Assembly: GCA_043789035.1 (NCBI GenBank) | Contig: JAYWIG010000198.1 | Location: 1 to 44,189, forward strand | Direction of reading: 5' to 3' | From: JAYWIG01 sp043789035 | GTDB lineage: Bacteria > Pseudomonadota > Gammaproteobacteria > Burkholderiales > Burkholderiaceae_E | Length of the DNA: 44,189 bases | Shown: one piece after another, positions 1-8,589 of the stretch | Layout of the letters: the number at the start of each line of letters is the position of its first letter | How positions within the stretch are numbered: position 1 is the first letter of the stretch | Made by a program: the position numbers and the translations under genes | Notes under the pieces: generated by a model | The model's database searches: none | What the model was told of the DNA's origin: nothing | What the model saw: only the letters and a program-made list of their open reading frames with translations

Positions 1-834
1 CCTACAGTTAACTTGAATCTCGATAGCAAAGGTGCCAGTATTTTCAAAGCCGTCACCCGTGAAAATATCGGCAAGCGCATGGCGATCTTGTTGATTGAAA
101 AAGGCAAAGGTGAAGTGGTTACAGCCCCCGTTATTCGCTCAGAAATTGGCGGTGGTCGCGTACAAATTTCCGGAAAAATGACCAGCGTCGAAGCCGCTGA
201 AACTGCGCTTCTTCTACGCTCTGGTGCGTTAGCAGCACCAATGGAAATTATCGAAGAACGAACGATTGGCCCAAGCCTAGGCAAAGATAATATTGCCAAA
301 GGTTTCAACTCAACCTTATATGGTTTTGCTGCTGTTACATTGTTCATGACGTTCTACTACATGCTATTTGGTGTGTTCTCCAGCATTGCACTCGCGGTAA
401 ATGTTTTGCTGCTTGTAGCTCTACTCTCAGTCATGCAGGCAACTTTGACGCTACCGGGTATGGCGGCGATTGCACTTACTCTAGGAATGGCGATCGACTC
501 CAACGTGTTGATCAATGAACGTATTCGCGAAGAGCTTAGAAACGGTGTAACGCCCCAAGTAGCAATTGCCACCGGCTATGAGCGTGCCTGGGCAACCATT
601 CTCGACTCCAACGTTACAACCTTAATTGCTGGCTTAGCACTTTTGGTCTTTGGCTCGGGCGCAGTTCGCGGCTTTGCTGTGGTGCATTGCTTAGGTATTT
701 TGACGTCAATGTTCTCGGCAGTATTTTTCTCACGCGCTCTAGTCAACCTTTGGTATGGCAGCAAAAAGAAAGTCAGCAGTTTAGCGATTGGCACCGTCTG
801 GAAACCAGGCGCGGCCAAAGCAACAACCGCATAA
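1..834 (+). CDS. secD: Protein translocase subunit SecD, C-terminal part (5' end outside window)
   Basis: The reading frame is open from the first base of the window, so this is the last 277 residues of a longer protein. SecD is an inner-membrane partner of SecYEG that, with SecF, uses the proton gradient to help pull preproteins into the periplasm. The visible part holds the end of the periplasmic domain, then several hydrophobic helices typical of the SecD/RND fold. The signatures DSNVLINERIREELRNG and DSNVTTLIAG match the conserved SecD transmembrane motifs. secF follows after 18 bp, the standard secDF order; yajC is presumably upstream, outside the window. Identity is very secure; the start cannot be seen. 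Confidence 0.96.
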   Translation, partial: PTVNLNLDSKGASIFKAVTRENIGKRMAILLIEKGKGEVVTAPVIRSEIGGGRVQISGKMTSVEAAETALLLRSGALAAPMEIIEERTIGPSLGKDNIAKGFNSTLYGFAAVTLFMTFYYMLFGVFSSIALAVNVLLLVALLSVMQATLTLPGMAAIALTLGMAIDSNVLINERIREELRNGVTPQVAIATGYERAWATILDSNVTTLIAGLALLVFGSGAVRGFAVVHCLGILTSMFSAVFFSRALVNLWYGSKKKVSSLAIGTVWKPGAAKATTA

Positions 835-852
835 GCATACAAAGGTTTAATC

Positions 853-1800
853 ATGGAATTTTTTAAGATTCGCCGCGACATACCGTTTATGAAGAACGCG
901 TTGGTTTTCAACGCTATCTCCTTCATTACTTTTGCGTTGGCTGTATTCTTTATCGCTACCCGCGGCTTGCATTTCTCTATCGAGTTTACTGGGGGTACGG
1001 TGATGGAAGTCGCTTACGCTCAGTCTGCTGATATTGAGAAAGTCAGAAAAGTCGTGGAAGGCATGGGCTACACCGATTCGCAAGTTCAAAACTTTGGTAC
1101 GGCAAAAGATGTACTCATTCGCCTTCCAATTCAAAAAGGCGTCACGACGGCGGATCAAGCGGATAAGGTGCTAACGGCACTAAAGTTAGCCGACGCTTCG
1201 GTTGAAAGAAGGCGTGTCGAATTCGTTGGCCCTCAAGTTGGCGATGAGCTTGCTAAACACGGCGCTCTGGCACTGCTCTTCGTGGTGCTTGGCATCATGG
1301 CCTATTTAGCACTTCGCTTCGAATGGAAGTTTGCGGTGGCCGCAATTATTGCCAACTTGCATGACGTAATCATCATTCTTGGCTTCTTCGCATGTTTTCA
1401 ATGGGAGTTTTCACTCTCAGTGCTTGCTGCAGTGTTGGCGGTTCTGGGCTATTCGGTCAACGAATCAGTCGTTATTTTCGATAGAGTCCGTGAAAAGTTT
1501 CGCGAGCGCTCAGCCAAAAATCTGACGACCCCTCAAGTGCTAGATCATGCGATTACAAGCACTATTTCTCGCACTATCATTACCCACGGCAGCACCCAGA
1601 TTATGGTGCTATCTATGCTGCTGTTCGGTGGCCCTACATTGCATTACTTTGCTGTGGCTCTAACAATCGGCATCTTGTTTGGTATCTATTCCTCGGTTTT
1701 CGTTGCCGCTGCGATTGCCATGTGGCTAGGCGTTAAGCGTGAAGACTTGATTAAGCCAATCAAGAAAAAGGATGACGGCACCGAAATAGAGATACCTTAA
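853..1800 (+). CDS. secF: Protein translocase subunit SecF
   Basis: This encodes a 315-residue inner-membrane protein of normal SecF length. It has an N-terminal membrane helix (about residues 15-35), a periplasmic loop, then five hydrophobic segments. Conserved features include FEWKFAVAAIIANLHDV, the motif NESVVIFDRVREKFRE and the segment SRTIITHGSTQIMVL, all typical of SecF. The ATG at 853 has an AAAGG Shine-Dalgarno-like sequence about 8 bp upstream. It is co-transcribed with secD and forms the SecDF complex that drives late steps of protein export with the proton motive force. A strong intrinsic terminator lies 57 bp after the stop, so the operon probably ends here. Confidence 0.97.
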   Translation: MEFFKIRRDIPFMKNALVFNAISFITFALAVFFIATRGLHFSIEFTGGTVMEVAYAQSADIEKVRKVVEGMGYTDSQVQNFGTAKDVLIRLPIQKGVTTADQADKVLTALKLADASVERRRVEFVGPQVGDELAKHGALALLFVVLGIMAYLALRFEWKFAVAAIIANLHDVIIILGFFACFQWEFSLSVLAAVLAVLGYSVNESVVIFDRVREKFRERSAKNLTTPQVLDHAITSTISRTIITHGSTQIMVLSMLLFGGPTLHYFAVALTIGILFGIYSSVFVAAAIAMWLGVKREDLIKPIKKKDDGTEIEIP

Positions 1801-1856
1801 ATAGCAACATACTAAGAAACCTCTAACCAACCGTCGGTCGTTGGCGACCAGCAATC

Positions 1857-1886
1857 AAAAAGCCTGTCCAGCAGGCTTTTTTGTTT
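1857..1886 (+). terminator. Rho-independent terminator after secDF
   Basis: A perfect 10-bp stem (AAAAAGCCTG / CAGGCTTTTT) with a 5-base loop is followed by a T-rich tract. It sits 57 bp downstream of the secF stop on the same strand and 15-20 bp before the start of the LemA-family gene, so it should separate the two transcription units. Confidence 0.85.
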
Positions 1887-1900
1887 TGTACAGTAAAGGG

Positions 1901-2512
1901 ATGTTTGAAACCTCATTAACAACAGCCTTGGTATTCGCGTGCGGCCTTGCCTGCTTTGCTTGGCTAGCAGTTAGCTATACCAAACTATCACGACTACGAA
2001 AAGATATTGATAGTGCATTTGAAAAAATAGACGTTCATATTAAAGAGCGCCATCACCTGGCTCCCTCCCTCATCGAAATCGTTAGGCAACACACGCAAAA
2101 TGCACACTCGGCCACTTCCCTCATTGATAACGTAGTTCGGACAAGGCATACGATGGCAACTGCCGCCGAACGTGTACGTGCCTTCTCAAACGATACCTCC
2201 AGCATTAACTCACTCGTAAATGCGGACGTAGCGTTCAACCTAGCGTTAGAGAACCTTAATGCACTGCAAAATTCCCACGCTTCACTTCGCAATGATGAGT
2301 TATTCAAAAATCTCATCAAAAAACTAAGCGCGATCGAAAGCAATTTCTCCTTTACCCACCAGCTCTACAATGATGTTGTGAACAGCTATAACAACACCTG
2401 CTCGACATTTCCTTCGTTACTGCTTGCAGGCGCACTCGGCTTTCGAACTGCCGGCACTTTAGCTCCGACGAGCCAGCGAGCGACGCCCAACGCGAACCTT
2501 AGCCAAGCCTAG
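1901..2512 (+). CDS. LemA-family membrane-anchored protein
   Basis: A 203-residue protein with one N-terminal membrane helix (about residues 4-24) and a long helical body. The sequence SAFEKIDVHIKERHHLAPSL matches the conserved LemA core (D-V-x-x-K-x-R-H-x-L-x-P-x-L), and QLYNDVVNSYN followed by FPS matches the conserved C-terminal LemA motif. LemA proteins have no settled biochemical role. They often sit beside TPM-domain (YgcG-like) genes, but none is present here, so this copy is an orphan. The ATG at 1901 was chosen because an upstream in-frame start (1841) would put the secF terminator inside the gene; no good Shine-Dalgarno is seen. The last 25 residues (after GALGF) are a Thr/Ala-rich tail beyond the usual family end. 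Confidence 0.8.
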   Translation: MFETSLTTALVFACGLACFAWLAVSYTKLSRLRKDIDSAFEKIDVHIKERHHLAPSLIEIVRQHTQNAHSATSLIDNVVRTRHTMATAAERVRAFSNDTSSINSLVNADVAFNLALENLNALQNSHASLRNDELFKNLIKKLSAIESNFSFTHQLYNDVVNSYNNTCSTFPSLLLAGALGFRTAGTLAPTSQRATPNANLSQA

Positions 2513-2644
2513 AAGCGCAGGCGGCAGAAGGACGCGCTCCTAGTTCTTTGTTGTAATCAAAGCATCACTTTTTCGTCATATTGCTGAAACGGTAGTCAGC
2601 GACACTTTTAACTTCATTGATTGAAGCCTAGGAGTGACATTAAA

Positions 2645-3529
2645 GTGCAAGCCAACACCCTTAAAAACACGAATAAGTTCTTACAAGATACTCATCGATA
2701 CCTCAGCGGTGAGGGCATGGGAGAAGGAGAGCTGGTAGTCCGACTAGCGCAAAGCCAATATGAAATTATCGAAGCGCAAAAACTTCGTTATCGAGTGTTC
2801 ACAAATGAATTTGGCGCAAATATCTATTCTGACGAAGAGCGCGATCTAGACGAGTTCGATCCGTTTTGTAAACATCTCATCGCGCTTGTGGGCAACCGCG
2901 TAGTTGGCACTTATCGAATTCTATTTCCAGAAGGCGCTCAACAGGCTGGTCGAATGTATTCCGAAACGGAATTTGATCTTTCAACATTTGGAGCATTTCG
3001 TCATTCCACAATTGAATTGGGCCGCTCTTGCGTCGACCCTGAATTTCGCAACGGGCAAGTGCTGCGCCGCCTTTGGTCGGGCTTAGCTCAATTGCTTGCT
3101 ACAAGGCCTGAAAGTCACCTCATGGGTTGCGTCTCAGTACCTATGCATGACGGTGGTTACTTTGCTTCGAGCCTCTATAAACTCTTGCAAAAGGATCAGC
3201 TTACATTTACAGGTGCAAAGGTATTCCCTTTTGACCCATTACCTAGAGAAGTTGATTCTGCCTCTTGTGACGTTGTCATACCGCCGCTCATGCGCAGCTA
3301 TATTAAATTAGGAGCCAAACTTCTAGGTGAGCCGCATTGGGACCTCAGCTTTAATGTCGCTGATTTCCCAATGGTTGTGCCTACCGCACAGATCGAAAAG
3401 CGCTTTAGGCTTGTGGAGCAATCTGAGCCAGAATCGCCGCAATTCCCCCATCCGCAGCAACTTTCCAAGCCGCGTCGCAGAGGTTTTTCGATTGGTTTGA
3501 ACCCAACACAGGTTCACTTAAGTGCATAA
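2645..3529 (+). CDS. OlsB-like GNAT N-acyltransferase (amino-acid N-acyltransferase family)
   Basis: A 294-residue protein of the Acetyltransf_5/OlsB group (COG3176), which moves a 3-hydroxyacyl chain from acyl-ACP to the amino group of ornithine or another amine. Support: the N-terminal stretch LRYRVFTNEFGA, the motif IELGRSCVDPEFR with its acyl-carrier-interacting core, and the following LMGCVSVP region. The GTG start at 2645 is preceded by GGAG about 10 bp upstream, which favours it over the TTG at 2621. No olsA/plsC-like acyltransferase is next to it, so whether it makes ornithine lipid or another N-acyl amino acid is open. The last 41 residues are Pro/Gln/Ser/Arg-rich, lie beyond the conserved domain, and overlap the convergent MmgE/PrpD gene by 125 bp. 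Confidence 0.82.
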   Translation: MQANTLKNTNKFLQDTHRYLSGEGMGEGELVVRLAQSQYEIIEAQKLRYRVFTNEFGANIYSDEERDLDEFDPFCKHLIALVGNRVVGTYRILFPEGAQQAGRMYSETEFDLSTFGAFRHSTIELGRSCVDPEFRNGQVLRRLWSGLAQLLATRPESHLMGCVSVPMHDGGYFASSLYKLLQKDQLTFTGAKVFPFDPLPREVDSASCDVVIPPLMRSYIKLGAKLLGEPHWDLSFNVADFPMVVPTAQIEKRFRLVEQSEPESPQFPHPQQLSKPRRRGFSIGLNPTQVHLSA

Positions 3530-4784
3530 ACTTTGCAGTCAGGGCAGCATCGCTCATTGGGCGCTGCATGCTACCGATGGCATGCTCTAAATGCTTAGTG
3601 ACGACGCGGCCATCTTTAAGCTTCATGCTCACTGACACGGCTGCTTCGTCAATGGAATCATCGACGACGGCGGTAATACGATCACGTAGAGCAATTACAT
3701 CCGCATTCTGAACAACTTCATCAGAAAACTCTTCTTCACCGGCTCGGCCATAGATGATGCCTGCTGCACTGGCGTGATACACACTGAACTTGCCTTGTAA
3801 GCCATCCTGTGGCGTTTTCTTGCCTGTGAGTTCGAGTACTAACGAATGCGCCTTCAACTCAATGCTTTCGATATCGTTCGGGTTTAATGAATGCTCATCG
3901 CGCAAACTAATGCAAGCATCAATGCTTGGATGAATCACAATGCCGCAAGCGAAGGGTTTGTAGGTATTAAAAGCAATCTCGAAGCGTCGCCCAAGTTCGT
4001 GAGTAATCTCAGTCCAATCGTATTTCGTCGAAACAACCTGAGCAAAACCCCTCGGCGCTTCGATGGCTCGCTTAGAAGCAGTAAACCCTTCCTTGGCCAT
4101 CAATGCTGACATTAAACCCGCTCTGGCAGATGCGCCCGGATGCAAAGGCTTGGTCATCGTGCCGAACTGCTCACGTAAGCCGACGGGCTGCGACGCCGCA
4201 ATACCAAGCGCCATCATTGTTTGTGCTTCATTAAGGCCCAATAAGCGGGCGCAACCTGCAGCAGCGCCCATAGTGCCTGTCGAACCAGTAATGTGCCAGC
4301 CGCGATCATAATGTTCTGGGTACATCATATTGCCGATGCGGCACGAAACATCAATACCGAGCACAAGCGCATCAATCAACTGGCGCCCGTTGGCCTTGGT
4401 GACTTCGGCTAATGCAAATAACGCTGAAGCCACCGGGCCTGCTGGATGAATAATTGTCTTTAAGTGTGTATCGTCAAAATCAAAGGTGTGCGAACTAATG
4501 CCGTTGATGAGAGCAGCACTTCCCATATCAACTCGCTCTCGGCGACCTGCAATAGCAGCTTGCGGTGCAGGTTGCAACATCTGGCAAGCCTTTAAGGCTG
4601 CTAAGACGGCCTCATGGTTTGCTGCGCCGACTGCGCAACCCAACCAGTTTACGAAAGTGCGATGAGCTTCATGATCGACAGCATCACTCCACCCTTTGGA
4701 AGGGTGAGTTGCCACAAACTTCGCAAGAATTTGAGTGATGGGAGGTGCGTTATGGTCAGCAGTGACCTTTGTATTAATAGCCAT
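3405..4784 (-). CDS. MmgE/PrpD-family protein (2-methylcitrate dehydratase-like)
   Basis: A 459-residue cytoplasmic protein of the MmgE/PrpD superfamily, whose known members include 2-methylcitrate dehydratase, cis-aconitate decarboxylase and relatives acting on di- and tricarboxylates. Recognisable segments are the N-terminal VNWLGCAVGA region, SHTFDFDDTH, the HITGSTGTMGAAAGCARLLG helix-turn and TKPLHPGASARAG. The ATG at 4784 was preferred over an upstream start at 4862 because it avoids overlap with the preceding transporter gene. The neighbours are a TctC-type binding protein, a GntR regulator and a D-2-hydroxyacid dehydrogenase, which suggests breakdown of an imported carboxylate. The substrate cannot be read from sequence. 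Its 3' end overlaps the convergent acyltransferase gene by 125 bp. Confidence 0.88.
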   Translation of the reverse strand: MAINTKVTADHNAPPITQILAKFVATHPSKGWSDAVDHEAHRTFVNWLGCAVGAANHEAVLAALKACQMLQPAPQAAIAGRRERVDMGSAALINGISSHTFDFDDTHLKTIIHPAGPVASALFALAEVTKANGRQLIDALVLGIDVSCRIGNMMYPEHYDRGWHITGSTGTMGAAAGCARLLGLNEAQTMMALGIAASQPVGLREQFGTMTKPLHPGASARAGLMSALMAKEGFTASKRAIEAPRGFAQVVSTKYDWTEITHELGRRFEIAFNTYKPFACGIVIHPSIDACISLRDEHSLNPNDIESIELKAHSLVLELTGKKTPQDGLQGKFSVYHASAAGIIYGRAGEEEFSDEVVQNADVIALRDRITAVVDDSIDEAAVSVSMKLKDGRVVTKHLEHAIGSMQRPMSDAALTAKFMHLSEPVLGSNQSKNLCDAAWKVAADGGIAAILAQIAPQA

Positions 4785-4812
4785 GGAGTCTTCAGTAAAA
4801 ACTTGTTGTGAA

Positions 4813-5793
4813 TTAATCAACTTCGATATTGCGTTCTTTGGCCAGTCTGGTCCATCGTGCAATATCGTTCTTAATATAGGTGCCCATCTGGTCAGGCGTC
4901 ATTGGCATAACTTCTAATGCCTCACCAGAAAACCGTTCTTTGAGCTCAGAAGATTGAATCGCCTTATTAATCTCTTCATTCAATTTCTTGACAATGGCCT
5001 CGGGCATCTTTGCTGGGCCAACGATGCCGTACCACTGTACGCCATCGAACCCTTTAAAGCCCAACTCAGTTAACGTCGGCACATCTGGGGCCAAGCGATG
5101 TCGCGTATTGCCTGTAATAGCAATCGCCTTGAGCTTGCCTGATCGAATATGCGGTAGCGCAGCCGCCAAGCCCGGCATCATGATTTGAGTTTGGCCACCG
5201 ATTAAATCAGTAAAGGCTGGGCCAATACCCCGGTAAGGTACGTGCACAGCAAAAAAACCCGCGCTCAGCTTTAACTGCTCAATAGCCAAATGCGTGAGCG
5301 AACCCAAACCAGACGAGCCGTAGCTTAGCTGCCCAGGTCGCTTTTTTGCATACTCAAGAAAGCCCCTTAAATCATTAATCCCCAACGATGAGTTAACCAC
5401 CAGAACATTTGGCGTACCACCTACCATTGCAATCGGCGTGAAATCTTTCACCGCATCATAGGGCAGTTTACGCACGGCGGGGCTAGTGCCATGAGTGGCA
5501 ACATACCCAAGCATCAAGGTATATCCGTCGGGCGCAGACTTTGCAACCATTCCAGAGGCAATTGCGCCACCACCACCGCTCTGATTTTCAACAACGAAGG
5601 GTTGATTAAAACTGCGGGTAAGGCGCTCGGCCATCGTACGAGCCACTAGATCGACGCCACCACCGGGGGCGACTGGGGCGATAATTTTCACTGTTTTAGT
5701 AGGGTAGGTCTGCGCAGAGGCAATCATGCATGAGAACCCTAACAAGGCCCCCATCGTTGCCGAAAGCAACTTTACCGATAAAGATTTTTTCAT
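4813..5793 (-). CDS. Tripartite tricarboxylate transporter substrate-binding protein (TctC/Bug family)
   Basis: A 326-residue periplasmic solute-binding protein. It begins with a clear Sec signal peptide, probably cut after ASA (residue 27), followed by the Bug-family opening YPTKTVKIIAPVAPGGGVD. Further family hallmarks are GYTLMLGYVATHG, the VPYRGIGPAFTDLIGGQ segment and the C-terminal ERFSGEALEVMPMTPDQ region. Bug proteins bind carboxylates or related small molecules; many are orphans without the TctA/TctB membrane subunits. None are seen here. It lies 28 bp upstream of the MmgE/PrpD gene on the same strand, so the two are probably co-transcribed and may act on the same compound. Confidence 0.93.
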   Translation of the reverse strand: MKKSLSVKLLSATMGALLGFSCMIASAQTYPTKTVKIIAPVAPGGGVDLVARTMAERLTRSFNQPFVVENQSGGGGAIASGMVAKSAPDGYTLMLGYVATHGTSPAVRKLPYDAVKDFTPIAMVGGTPNVLVVNSSLGINDLRGFLEYAKKRPGQLSYGSSGLGSLTHLAIEQLKLSAGFFAVHVPYRGIGPAFTDLIGGQTQIMMPGLAAALPHIRSGKLKAIAITGNTRHRLAPDVPTLTELGFKGFDGVQWYGIVGPAKMPEAIVKKLNEEINKAIQSSELKERFSGEALEVMPMTPDQMGTYIKNDIARWTRLAKERNIEVD

Positions 5794-5831
5794 TCAGTTC
5801 GTTCTTGTTTATTGAGGTTCATTTTTGAAAT

Positions 5832-6545
5832 TTATTGTTGTACCGGCTTACCCAAACTTCTAGCACGAGCCAGCCCAACATGGTCATGCATGACCTGCGA
5901 AACTTGCAATTCGTTGCCGGCCCGAATCGCCTTTAATATGCGTTTATGCTCTTTTATCGATTCCTGCCGACTTTGCTCGCTAGCCAAATTACCCAGCCTT
6001 GCAACATGCAACTTCTGCACAATTTGTTGATAGATATGAGCCGCCGATTTATTTGCAGCACCTTCAACGATAAGCCAGTGAAATTTTAAATTCTCATGGT
6101 AGTAAGAATGGCCATGCATTTGCTCCATGTTGCGAATCGAATGATCGAGCTCAGCAAGTAAGGCAATACCTTGCTTTGCTTTGGGCATTTGCGCCAACCG
6201 TTGAACCAACAATCGTCCTGCTAATGCATCCATACTGGCGCGTAATTGGTAAAGCTCTGTAATTTCCCGCTCTTCTATGGATCGAACAAACACGCCAGAA
6301 TGCTTCTTGGAGATGACTAACCCAGTGCTCTCTAAGGCTTTGAGCGCTTCGCGCACTGGCACCCTTGAAACGCCTAAACGCAAAGCGACATCTGGCTCGT
6401 TGATTCGGTCACCAGGCTTGAGCTCGCCGCGCAAAATGGCGGCTAGCACCTCTTGCTTAATAAGCTCACCCATCGACACATCCCGAATATGAGACAAGTT
6501 TACGACGGAAGATTCAACACCGGGAAACGATTTTAATTGCGTCAT
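5832..6545 (-). CDS. GntR-family transcriptional regulator, FCD (FadR) subfamily
   Basis: A 237-residue regulator. The N-terminal winged helix-turn-helix is clear: LRGELKPGDRINEPDVALRL followed by GVSRVPVREALKALESTGLV. The all-helical FCD ligand-binding domain follows, with the metal-binding type histidines in FHWLIVEGA, EHKRILKAI and MHDHVGLAR. FCD regulators usually sense carboxylates such as pyruvate, citrate or sugar acids, consistent with the flanking transporter and dehydratase-like genes. A perfect palindrome TCGTATACGA (6565-6574) lies just upstream of the start codon and is a good candidate operator for autoregulation. It is inferred to control the genes from 3405 to 5793, 38 bp downstream. 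Confidence 0.92.
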   Translation of the reverse strand: MTQLKSFPGVESSVVNLSHIRDVSMGELIKQEVLAAILRGELKPGDRINEPDVALRLGVSRVPVREALKALESTGLVISKKHSGVFVRSIEEREITELYQLRASMDALAGRLLVQRLAQMPKAKQGIALLAELDHSIRNMEQMHGHSYYHENLKFHWLIVEGAANKSAAHIYQQIVQKLHVARLGNLASEQSRQESIKEHKRILKAIRAGNELQVSQVMHDHVGLARARSLGKPVQQ

Positions 6546-6564
6546 GCTACTCGTATTATATATT

Positions 6565-6574
6565 TCGTATACGA
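6565..6574. promoter_or_regulatory. Candidate GntR operator palindrome upstream of the GntR gene
   Basis: The perfect 10-bp palindrome TCGTATACGA lies 20 bp upstream of the GntR start codon. GTATAC-centred palindromes are common operators for FCD-type GntR regulators. Position and symmetry support autoregulation; the link is inferred. Confidence 0.5.
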
Positions 6575-6619
6575 TGTATCGAACATCGGATTTTACGTAG
6601 CGGCAGAACGCACTACGTT

Positions 6620-7615
6620 TTACGGGTTGTAAGGCCTAGGCAGCGGCTTGTTGCTCAGCCACGCCATAAGCGCTTCGTTCACGCCAGACCAAAAATTCTG
6701 ATACACCGGCTCACAAACAAAACCTAGATGTGGCGTGGTAATCATATTTGGGGCTTGAACCAAAGGGTAACCAGCAGGCACGGGCTCAACATCAAATACG
6801 TCGGTTGCGGCAGCGGCAATTTGCCCTTGTGCGAGCGCGATGGCCAATGCAGCCTCGTCGACCAACCCAGATCTAGACGTATTGATAAGTACCGCACTCG
6901 ACTTCATCTGAGCAAGTCTTGCCGAATTCACGATATGCTTTGTCGAAGCGGCCAAGACCAAATGCAAACTAACCGCATCTGATGTTGCCATTAACTCATC
7001 TAAAGGCGCGAACTGAACCCCGTGGTTGGCTGCACGCTCGGCAGTCATGTTCGGGCTCCATGTTTGTACCTTCATCCCTAAAGCCTTAGCAACATGCGCA
7101 ACTTTACCGCCAATTGCACCCAACCCAACCAAACCAAGCATTGCGCCACTCAACAAGCGCGGCATCACAAATTGCCCCGCCGTATTGCCTGGACGCCAGC
7201 TCTGTAAGCCAGATTTACCAGCAGTTTGAAGTACTAAATCCATTCGCTTCATCGCCGCCATAAGCAATGCAATAGTTAGCTCAGCAGTTGCGTCTTTCGA
7301 AGGCCCAAACTCAGTATGGCTTATGGGAATCCCCCTCGCCTTCAATGCGGTAACGTCGAGCAAACCATTCCTGCCGCCAGTGAATACGAGATACTTCAAT
7401 GCCGGTAATTGAGCCAACAGAGCCGCAGTAAAAGGCGTTCGATCTCTAATCAGCACGACGACTTGGGCGTTCTTAATCGCTGCTACGAGTGCGTCACCTA
7501 TCAATGGATGCTGGTACATCTGCACGTCGGCTCGCATACGAATCGGTGCCCAATCCATATATTGCTCGGCTGAGCGTTCGTAATCATCAAGCACAACAAT
7601 TTGGGGCTTACTCAT
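6620..7615 (-). CDS. D-2-hydroxyacid dehydrogenase family protein (NAD-dependent)
   Basis: A 331-residue cytoplasmic dehydrogenase of the D-isomer 2-hydroxyacid family, which interconverts 2-oxo acids and D-2-hydroxy acids using NAD(P)H. The Rossmann motif GLVGLGAIGGKVA is present. The catalytic Arg appears in LINTSRSGLVDE, the Glu in DVFDVEPV and the His in ITTPHLGF. The ATG at 7615 is favoured over a TTG at 7621 by an AAGGA Shine-Dalgarno 7 bp upstream. The gene lies between the LysR gene (21 bp before it) and the GntR gene (74 bp after it) on the same strand. The specific substrate is unknown; a role with the neighbouring carboxylate genes is inferred. Confidence 0.9.
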   Translation of the reverse strand: MSKPQIVVLDDYERSAEQYMDWAPIRMRADVQMYQHPLIGDALVAAIKNAQVVVLIRDRTPFTAALLAQLPALKYLVFTGGRNGLLDVTALKARGIPISHTEFGPSKDATAELTIALLMAAMKRMDLVLQTAGKSGLQSWRPGNTAGQFVMPRLLSGAMLGLVGLGAIGGKVAHVAKALGMKVQTWSPNMTAERAANHGVQFAPLDELMATSDAVSLHLVLAASTKHIVNSARLAQMKSSAVLINTSRSGLVDEAALAIALAQGQIAAAATDVFDVEPVPAGYPLVQAPNMITTPHLGFVCEPVYQNFWSGVNEALMAWLSNKPLPRPYNP

Positions 7616-7636
7616 CGACAATCCTTCAACGGAAAT

Positions 7637-8566
7637 TTAGCTAACTGCGAATTTTGCCAGTTGTTCAGTTTTGAATTGCAAATCCGAGTTAGCTTGCATG
7701 CTGGCAACAATATGTTCGACAAAGACCTTCACCCTAGCCGCCGTGTAAGTTCGATGTGGGTACTGCATTACAACCTCGCGATTACTACTCAAATACTCTT
7801 TGAATAGGATTACTTTAAGCTGGCCCGCACGCAGCGCATTCCAAGCGTGGTGCACCGACACTTGCGCAATACCGAATCCCAGACAGGCAGCGTCGCAAAC
7901 CGCTTCCGGATCGGAAAGCACCAGGCCGCTTTTTGGCTCGAAGACTTGGTCTTTCCTAAACTCCCACGCTGGGGTAAGCCCCGACAAGAACTTTAATTGA
8001 ATAATCTGATGATTCACCAACTCGCTTGGTTTTTTTGGCAAACCGAACCTCTCAAGATACTCTGGGCTGACTACCAAAATGCTCGACAAATGACACAAGC
8101 GCCGCGAAATTAGCGCAGAGTCAGAAATCAAACCACCACGAATGATCACATCGAAATTATCGCGAATTAAATCGACCTTTCGATCATCAAGCTGCATTTC
8201 CACTTGCACCTTTGGGTACTTGGCACGAAACGTTACCAAGCTCGGCATCACATAGCGCCGTCCAAACCCAATTCCCACAGACAGGCGCACTAACCCGGTC
8301 GGCGCATCGGGTTGCGCGACACTTTCTATCGCATCGTCAAATGATTGCATGGCCCGTTGCGCAGCCAATTGAAAGCGTACGCCTTCGTCAGTCAAACTTA
8401 AACTTCGAGTGGTGCGATTAAACAGCCGCACATTCAAGCTTTGCTCAAGTTGCGCCACTGTGTGCGATACAGACTGCGGCGACACGCCGAGCTGCTCAGC
8501 TGCCCGTGTGAAGCTACTGCTCTTTACCGTCTGAAGAAAGACGGTAACGCCTTTAACTTTATCCAT
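7637..8566 (-). CDS. LysR-family transcriptional regulator
   Basis: A 309-residue regulator. The N-terminal winged helix shows the LysR signature: SFTRAAEQLGVSPQSVSHTV, then LEQSLNVRLFNRTTRSLSLT. A periplasmic-binding-like effector domain follows (about residues 90-300), including VRLSVGIGFGRRYVMP. It belongs to the group that commonly regulates a divergent oxidoreductase gene, and such a gene starts 144 bp away at 8711. A 9-bp inverted repeat in the shared intergenic region is a plausible binding site. It may also control the dehydrogenase gene 21 bp downstream on its own strand. The effector is unknown. Confidence 0.93.
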   Translation of the reverse strand: MDKVKGVTVFLQTVKSSSFTRAAEQLGVSPQSVSHTVAQLEQSLNVRLFNRTTRSLSLTDEGVRFQLAAQRAMQSFDDAIESVAQPDAPTGLVRLSVGIGFGRRYVMPSLVTFRAKYPKVQVEMQLDDRKVDLIRDNFDVIIRGGLISDSALISRRLCHLSSILVVSPEYLERFGLPKKPSELVNHQIIQLKFLSGLTPAWEFRKDQVFEPKSGLVLSDPEAVCDAACLGFGIAQVSVHHAWNALRAGQLKVILFKEYLSSNREVVMQYPHRTYTAARVKVFVEHIVASMQANSDLQFKTEQLAKFAVS

Positions 8567-8589
8567 TCAGCATCCTTCAACACACTTTT

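Noticed and set aside
1841..1900. N-terminal extension of the LemA-family gene from 1841
   Set aside because: It would translate through the secDF terminator hairpin and lacks conservation with LemA N-termini.
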